64,000 bases of DNA, from NCBI RefSeq assembly GCF_003001995.1, contig NZ_PVNB01000002.1:62001-126000 (forward strand). Direction: 5' to 3'. Position numbers and translations under genes: made by a program. This document shows positions 60,450 to 64,000 of the stretch, in pieces; position 1 is the first letter of the stretch, and each line of letters starts with the position of its first letter. A model generated the notes under the pieces. That model had not been told where the DNA came from and searched no databases. It saw only the letters and a program-made list of their open reading frames with translations. This DNA comes from Orenia metallireducens (GTDB lineage Bacteria > Bacillota > Halanaerobiia > Halobacteroidales > Halobacteroidaceae).

Positions 60450-61703
60450 GTGGATGAAGTTAATATTAGTCTATTTAGTATGTTGAGTTCTATATCGAAT
60501 TTAATAAATATTTTAGATGATAAGGCAACTATGCATCAAGAACAGGTAGCGTATATTTCACTTAGGATTGCCAAAGAGTTTGGAATGAAGCAAAATGAGA
60601 TAAATGAGTTGATTATTGCTACATCCCTTCATGATATAGGGGCATTTTCTTTAGATGAGAGGTTAGAATTATTAGATTTTGAAGTCAATGGGAGGTTAAA
60701 TCATTCAGAGATTGGGGCGGCTTTATTGGGACAATTTCAGTACTTTGAGCAAATATCTAAAATAATTAAATATCACCACCTTGATTGGAATTATGGAAAG
60801 GCTAACTTAACAGAGGATGATCAGGTTCCTATAAGTAGCCACTTACTTCATTTAGCTGATAGGATAGCAGTATTAATAGACCCTTCTAAGAATATTTTAG
60901 GTCAAAAAGGGAGAATTATAGAGAAGATAAGAGCAAATTCAAAGGCTAGATTCAATCCTGAATTGGTCGATCAATTTTTGAGCTTAGCCGATAAAGAGGA
61001 ATTTTGGCTAAGTACTGTCACTCCAGACTTAATCAAGAGAAATCTAATAAGAGAGATGGGGACTGAAGATCTTAGGCTGAATATAGATCAGCTGCTGGAT
61101 TTAAGTAAAATATTCAGTAAAATTATAGATTATAGGAGTAAGTTTACTCTAAATCACTCTTATGGGGTAGCAGTTACGGCAGAGGAGGTAGCAAAACTGA
61201 TGGGCTGGTCTAATTACCAAGGCAAAAAAATCAGAATAGCAGGTTATTTACATGATTTAGGAAAGTTAGCTGTAGCAACTGAAATTTTAGAAAAACCAGG
61301 AAGATTATCAGAAGCAGAGGTTAATATTATTAAGGTTCATACCTTTTATACCTACTATATCTTAGATCCAATTGACCAATTAAGTGATATTAAAGAGTGG
61401 GCAGCCTTTCATCATGAACGTTTAGATGGAAAGGGGTATCCTTTTCATCATACAGGCAAGAGGTTATCAGAGGGGAGTAGAATTATGGCAGTTGTTGATG
61501 TATTTACTGCTGTGACTGAAGATAGACCTTATCGGGAAGGAATGAAGAAGGGTGAAGTAATAGCTATATTAAGCTCTATGGCAGAGAATAATGCTTTAGA
61601 TCAGAATATAGTCGATATAGTAGTAGATAATTATGAGCAGATAAATTCCCTTAGAATAGAGGCTCAACAGAGGTCTTTAAGGGAATATAGTAATCTATTA
61701 TAG
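60450..61703 (+). CDS. Tandem HD-domain / HD-GYP phosphodiesterase
   Basis: 417 residues from GTG 60450 (AAAGGGGG eight bases upstream). The first HD domain (about 15-180, with SLHDIGAFS) is followed by an HD-GYP domain (about 215-410, with GYLHDLGKL, FHHERLDGKGYPFH and ADV-type VVDVFTAVTEDRPYRE). HD-GYP enzymes break down cyclic di-GMP. The first domain lacks a GYP loop and may be regulatory. The diguanylate cyclase at 39.9 kb could supply the substrate. Soluble, with no sensor domain. Confidence 0.92.
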   Translation: MDEVNISLFSMLSSISNLINILDDKATMHQEQVAYISLRIAKEFGMKQNEINELIIATSLHDIGAFSLDERLELLDFEVNGRLNHSEIGAALLGQFQYFEQISKIIKYHHLDWNYGKANLTEDDQVPISSHLLHLADRIAVLIDPSKNILGQKGRIIEKIRANSKARFNPELVDQFLSLADKEEFWLSTVTPDLIKRNLIREMGTEDLRLNIDQLLDLSKIFSKIIDYRSKFTLNHSYGVAVTAEEVAKLMGWSNYQGKKIRIAGYLHDLGKLAVATEILEKPGRLSEAEVNIIKVHTFYTYYILDPIDQLSDIKEWAAFHHERLDGKGYPFHHTGKRLSEGSRIMAVVDVFTAVTEDRPYREGMKKGEVIAILSSMAENNALDQNIVDIVVDNYEQINSLRIEAQQRSLREYSNLL

Positions 61704-61799
61704 TTTTTTAAGTAGCTAAATTCTATCAAATGGAGGTGAAGAATTATTCATTCTTATGAGTTAGTTAATTAGTATCGATAGGGGGGAGGAGTATGGCTA

Positions 61800-62000
61800 T
61801 TGAAATCCTGCTATAATAATCAAGATAAAGAAGAATTAAATCAGATGGTTGAAGAGGCATTGGCTAAAATTGAAGCTATAGATTGTACTAAAACGGATTC
61901 TTCTTTGTTTACTTTTTGTTATTTGAATAAGATTGTAGAAGATGCTACTAGTTATTTAGAAAAGTTAAAGCAGAGGAATGGCAGATATGAAGGTAACTAA
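61800..62000 (+). CDS. Small hypothetical protein
   Basis: 66 residues from TTG 61800, with GGGAGGAG eight bases upstream. Helical, acidic, two short coiled-coil-like segments (QMVEEALAKIEAID; VEDATSYLEKLKQR). Three cysteines. No family recognised. It follows the HD-GYP gene by about 100 bases and may be co-transcribed with it. Confidence 0.5.
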   Translation: MKSCYNNQDKEELNQMVEEALAKIEAIDCTKTDSSLFTFCYLNKIVEDATSYLEKLKQRNGRYEGN

Positions 62001-62083
62001 GATTAGTCTGCGTAAGAAGAGAGGTAAAGTTAGGTTGGTGATTATTGGCTGATTGTAATGTTAAAAATAAGGAGGTGATACTT

Positions 62084-62227
62084 ATGGAAGAGAAAAGAGT
62101 CTATCGTTGTAAAGAGTGTGGAAATAAAAAGATGATTGTCAGTCCAAGTAATAAGGGAATTATCTGCTGTGGAGGGATAATGAATAAGGTTAACTTTGCC
62201 AAAAAAGAGAAAGTTCTTAGTAAGTAA
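62084..62227 (+). CDS. Desulforedoxin-like small iron/zinc protein
   Basis: 47 residues from ATG 62084; AAGGAGGTGA lies five bases upstream, very strong, whereas the frame's upstream ATG lacks one. The pattern VYRCKECGNKK...IICCGGIM is that of desulforedoxin or the N-domain of desulfoferrodoxin (CxxC then CC). It probably binds one iron or zinc with four cysteines. The following region is decayed, so whether it once formed a longer desulfoferrodoxin cannot be told. Confidence 0.65.
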   Translation: MEEKRVYRCKECGNKKMIVSPSNKGIICCGGIMNKVNFAKKEKVLSK

Positions 62228-62247
62228 TAAGTTATTAGCTATCAGAT

Positions 62248-62494
62248 TAAGCTGGATTAGAAGAGTTATTTACAGAAGTAGATTTAGAGTCAATATTAGA
62301 TTACTTTGGCTAATCGGAGTTCTTCTTTAAGCTATTTTATGTGCTAGAAGGTAGGATAAAGGGTATATGTTCTAGCACATAAAATCTGGTCTTAATAGAA
62401 TTTAAAGGTAAAGAGGTCTGTAGAAGCTGTATAGCAGAGATGGAAGATAAAACTGAGAGTAATATTGCTAGGCTAAATATCAATTGATACAATT
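62248..62494 (+). pseudogene. Possible remnant of a small CxxC protein gene
   Basis: Same-frame stretches AGLEELFTEVDLESILDYFG and LIEFKGKEVCRSCIAEMEDK lie on either side of a 52-base hairpin, with stops between. The second has a CxxC. Likely a degenerated gene with an inserted hairpin; no family recognised. Weak evidence. Confidence 0.3.
62334..62385. repeat. 52-bp hairpin with 16-base perfect arms
   Basis: ATTTTATGTGCTAGAA at 62334-62349 and its exact complement at 62370-62385, loop of 20 bases. It lies inside a decayed coding frame and resembles a miniature inverted-repeat insertion; no T-run follows. Confidence 0.55.
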
Positions 62495-62548
62495 GTTAGT
62501 GCTTACATTCTGAGGTCAAGCTCATCAGTTTTTATGCACTAAATTCTA

Positions 62549-62651
62549 TAACATAGAGTCTGTATCTATTCATACCCCAATAAATTTTAAATCTCTATAC
62601 CTCCCTTATATGAGAGATAAATTTAATATAATAGATACGGGCTCTATGCTA
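62549..62651 (+). ncRNA. Candidate structured RNA: long nested hairpin
   Basis: Outer arms: ACATAGAGTCTGTATCTATT near 62551 and AATAGATACGGGCTCTATGC near 62630, with two G-U pairs as + strand RNA and one mismatch. Inner arms: TAAATTT...ATCTCT near 62581 and AGAGATAAATTTA near 62613. About 100 bases fold into one rod. The G-U pairs suit the plus strand. A mobile palindrome is the alternative. Confidence 0.4.
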
Positions 62652-62752
62652 TGGTATTTAACAGATAGAAGGTGCAGTTTAATTGAGATAATAGATAAAT
62701 TTAAGAAAAGCTTGATTTTTCGATATTTGCTATCAAGTGAGGAGGGACTAGG

Positions 62753-63097
62753 ATGAGAGGACTTAATAAAGTTAGAGAATATAAGAAGATTAAATTAGAA
62801 TTGATGGATTCAACCAATAAGGAAGGTTATTTAGCCATAAAGGTTTATAACTGTCTATTGAGAGCAGATGATGTTCAATTTTTAGGAGTGGATAGTGATG
62901 GGAAGATTGTCGGTGATACTCCAGTTACTGCTACTCATTTAAATGAAAGGTGTGATCAAGGAACAGAGGTTTTATTTAATATCCAAGGGTTAATTGAGAG
63001 TGGACAGTTAGATGCTAAAGTTGTTAAGGCGATTATTAAAGTTGGAGATATTGAATTAGGACAAATTAATATAGGGTTGTTAGAAGCAGATTATTAA
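62753..63097 (+). CDS. Unknown small protein, paired with the 59572 gene (copy B)
   Basis: 114 residues, no signal or membrane segment. Homologous to the protein at 59572-59928 (shared IKLE, GYLAIKVYNC, FLGVDSDG, ERCDQGTEVLF and IGLL-type end). Start ATG with GAGGAGGG upstream. It is the last gene of the signalling stretch and has a strong terminator. The two copies flank the HD-GYP genes like bookends. Function unknown; roughly 30-35% identity by eye. Confidence 0.6.
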   Translation: MRGLNKVREYKKIKLELMDSTNKEGYLAIKVYNCLLRADDVQFLGVDSDGKIVGDTPVTATHLNERCDQGTEVLFNIQGLIESGQLDAKVVKAIIKVGDIELGQINIGLLEADY

Positions 63098-63127
63098 TTT
63101 TTATAAGGTCTATAAAAGATTGCTCTT

Positions 63128-63168
63128 AAAAGTCCTACAAGAAATATTTCTTGTAGGACTTTTATTTT
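63128..63168 (+). terminator. Terminator of the 62753 gene
   Basis: AAAAGTCCTACAAGAAA paired with TTTCTTGTAGGACTTTT, then ATTTTT. Confidence 0.88.
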
Positions 63169-63771
63169 TGCAGGAGATTATCAGTTATAGAAAGAAATTT
63201 AAATAAAGGAGAGGAGGTTAATAATAAATATTAGATTATATAAATAATAAAGGTAAAATTTATAAAAAATAATTATTAGATTCATACAATTCTAGGGTCA
63301 GCTTTGAAACTGATAGATAGCTTAAATTATCAGTTGTCTAAAGGGGTCTGTTAAGAGATTTAGAGCTAGCGGTAATTAACTAAGGTCAATTTTAAAGTAT
63401 GATACTTAACCTTTTTAAGCAAAATAAAAGAAAAATATCTTTTCTGTGTAATAATTAGTAATATATGTTATGGTAACTGAATAAAAGATATAGTAGTTAG
63501 AGGTTATTTAATTTAAATATAACCTCACATAATTATATTTTTTGAATTTTTATTGTTTTATGAAGGAACTAAATGTAAAAAAGTAGAATTAACTTTAACA
63601 AAGTACTTCTTATTAAAAAATCAGCAGGTTTATAAATCTAAACCTGATTTTTACATTTAAACTTTTAGTTTAAAGAAGATGATAAAATTGGTTAATGATA
63701 GAAGCTGCTGATTAAAGATTAATTATTAACTCAATAAAAAAAGAAATTATTAGAGATATGGAGGTTTAGTT
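63169..63771. other. Spacer upstream of glgB with two hairpins
   Basis: About 600 bases without a gene. GAGGTTAT/ATAACCTC near 63498-63526 is a small stem. AAAAATCAG...CTGATTTTT at 63615-63653 resembles a terminator although no gene precedes it on this strand, so an untranslated transcript may end here. Confidence 0.45.
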
Positions 63772-64000
63772 ATGGCAACTTTAAATGAATATGAGATGAA
63801 CCTAGTATTAAATGCTCAAACAAAAGACCCTGCTTATTTATTAGGGATGCATCAATTAGCTCAAGATAAGGTAGTAGTAAGAGCTTTTGAACCACATGCT
63901 GAGAAAATCTTTCTAAAATCAGACCAGTTTGAAGAGGAAATTGAGTTGGAATTAGTCCATGGAGATGGTTTATTTGAGAAAGTATTTCAAACTAAAGAAT
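63772..64000 (+). CDS. glgB: 1,4-alpha-glucan branching enzyme, 3' end outside window
   Basis: 76 codons seen from the ATG at 63772, preceded by GGAGG. The visible part is the N1 domain of GlgB: AYLLGMHQLAQDKVVVRAFE then EKIFLKSDQFEEEIEL, matching the DPxxxLGMH...VRAFxP opening. GlgB makes alpha-1,6 branches in glycogen. The catalytic domain is beyond the window, so catalytic residues cannot be checked. Together with malQ it indicates glycogen metabolism. It may begin a glg operon continuing to the right. Confidence 0.85.
   Translation, partial: MATLNEYEMNLVLNAQTKDPAYLLGMHQLAQDKVVVRAFEPHAEKIFLKSDQFEEEIELELVHGDGLFEKVFQTKE

Larger units (their letters stand above)
62228..62752. other. Gene-poor spacer with hairpins and a coding remnant
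   Basis: About 520 bases. One frame carries text that looks once-coding: GLEELFTEVDLESILDYFG before a stop, and later FKGKEVCRSCIAEMED, separated by the hairpin at 62334. Two structured segments are listed apart. No intact gene was found. Confidence 0.45.

Noticed and set aside
61987-62052. 21-codon basic frame overlapping the end of the 61800 gene
   Set aside because: Weak ribosome site, no recognisable product and overlap with a better frame.
1-64000. tRNA, rRNA, tmRNA, SRP RNA, CRISPR array or complete insertion sequence
   Set aside because: No typical T-loop, conserved RNA core, regular direct-repeat array or transposase frame was seen on reading; a covariance-model scan would be decisive.

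Overview
The window looks like a low-GC, spore-forming, diderm member of the Firmicutes, most like the Halanaerobiales (Orenia or Halobacteroides type). This is inferred from gene content, not from a marker gene. Sporulation is indicated by an alpha/beta SASP, a three-repeat SPOCS/LysM coat-type protein, a Spo0E-like protein, an AbrB/SpoVT-like regulator, a DUF1657 protein and an orphan PAS kinase. An outer membrane is indicated by two signal-peptide proteins ending in aromatic beta-barrel tails and by a LolA-type protein beside MacB/LolC-like permeases. No rRNA, tRNA, CRISPR array, complete insertion sequence or prophage was seen.

Layout. 1-4.5 kb: ABC export permeases, a LolA-like carrier and a beta-barrel protein. 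4.5-8 kb: a DUF3006/metallo-hydrolase pair, partly duplicated around a secreted-protein gene. 8.9-17.5 kb: malQ, mgsA, a barrel protein, SASP, a membrane-anchored Mrr-type nuclease, the orphan kinase and an RNase HI with flanking modules. 17.8-21.1 kb: a FliM-N-terminus-like micro-ORF, larA, small membrane proteins and a DUF3795 protein. 21.3-29.1 kb: a type IV pilus/type II secretion operon (pilC, two major-type pilins, three minor-type pilins, pilM, pilN, pilO) followed by an ECF S component, an unknown secreted protein and an L,D-transpeptidase. 29.3-47.9 kb: mostly single genes (sulfotransferase, recQ, plsC, ECF S plus AIR-synthase-like pair, cardiolipin synthase, TtcA-like, cupin, a broken HD-GYP gene, a diguanylate cyclase, DUF1657, DJ-1, SPOCS/LysM, HAD, metallo-hydrolase, hemerythrin, AbrB). 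48-63 kb: a signalling stretch with two giant MalT-like/BTAD regulators in tandem, Spo0E-like, CheR, a chemoreceptor, HD-GYP genes and several small unknown proteins. 63.8 kb: start of glgB.

How it fits together. CheR, the chemoreceptor, HD-GYP proteins and the diguanylate cyclase point to chemotaxis and cyclic-di-GMP signalling. The pilus operon lacks its motor ATPases and prepilin peptidase, which must lie elsewhere. A free peptide resembling the CheY-binding tail of FliM could connect to chemotaxis. Gene decay is frequent: five coding remnants plus one truncated HD-GYP gene are described.

Non-coding structure is rich. Most genes end in strong intrinsic hairpins. A family of intergenic palindromic repeats shares the end GGGGATATTGCGACACTTT. 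There is a perfect 43-bp palindrome in front of the kinase gene and a long nested hairpin near 62.6 kb. The least explained items are the micro-ORFs (17.8, 12.77 and 10.8 kb), the palindromic repeats and the paired unknown family at 59.6 and 62.8 kb.
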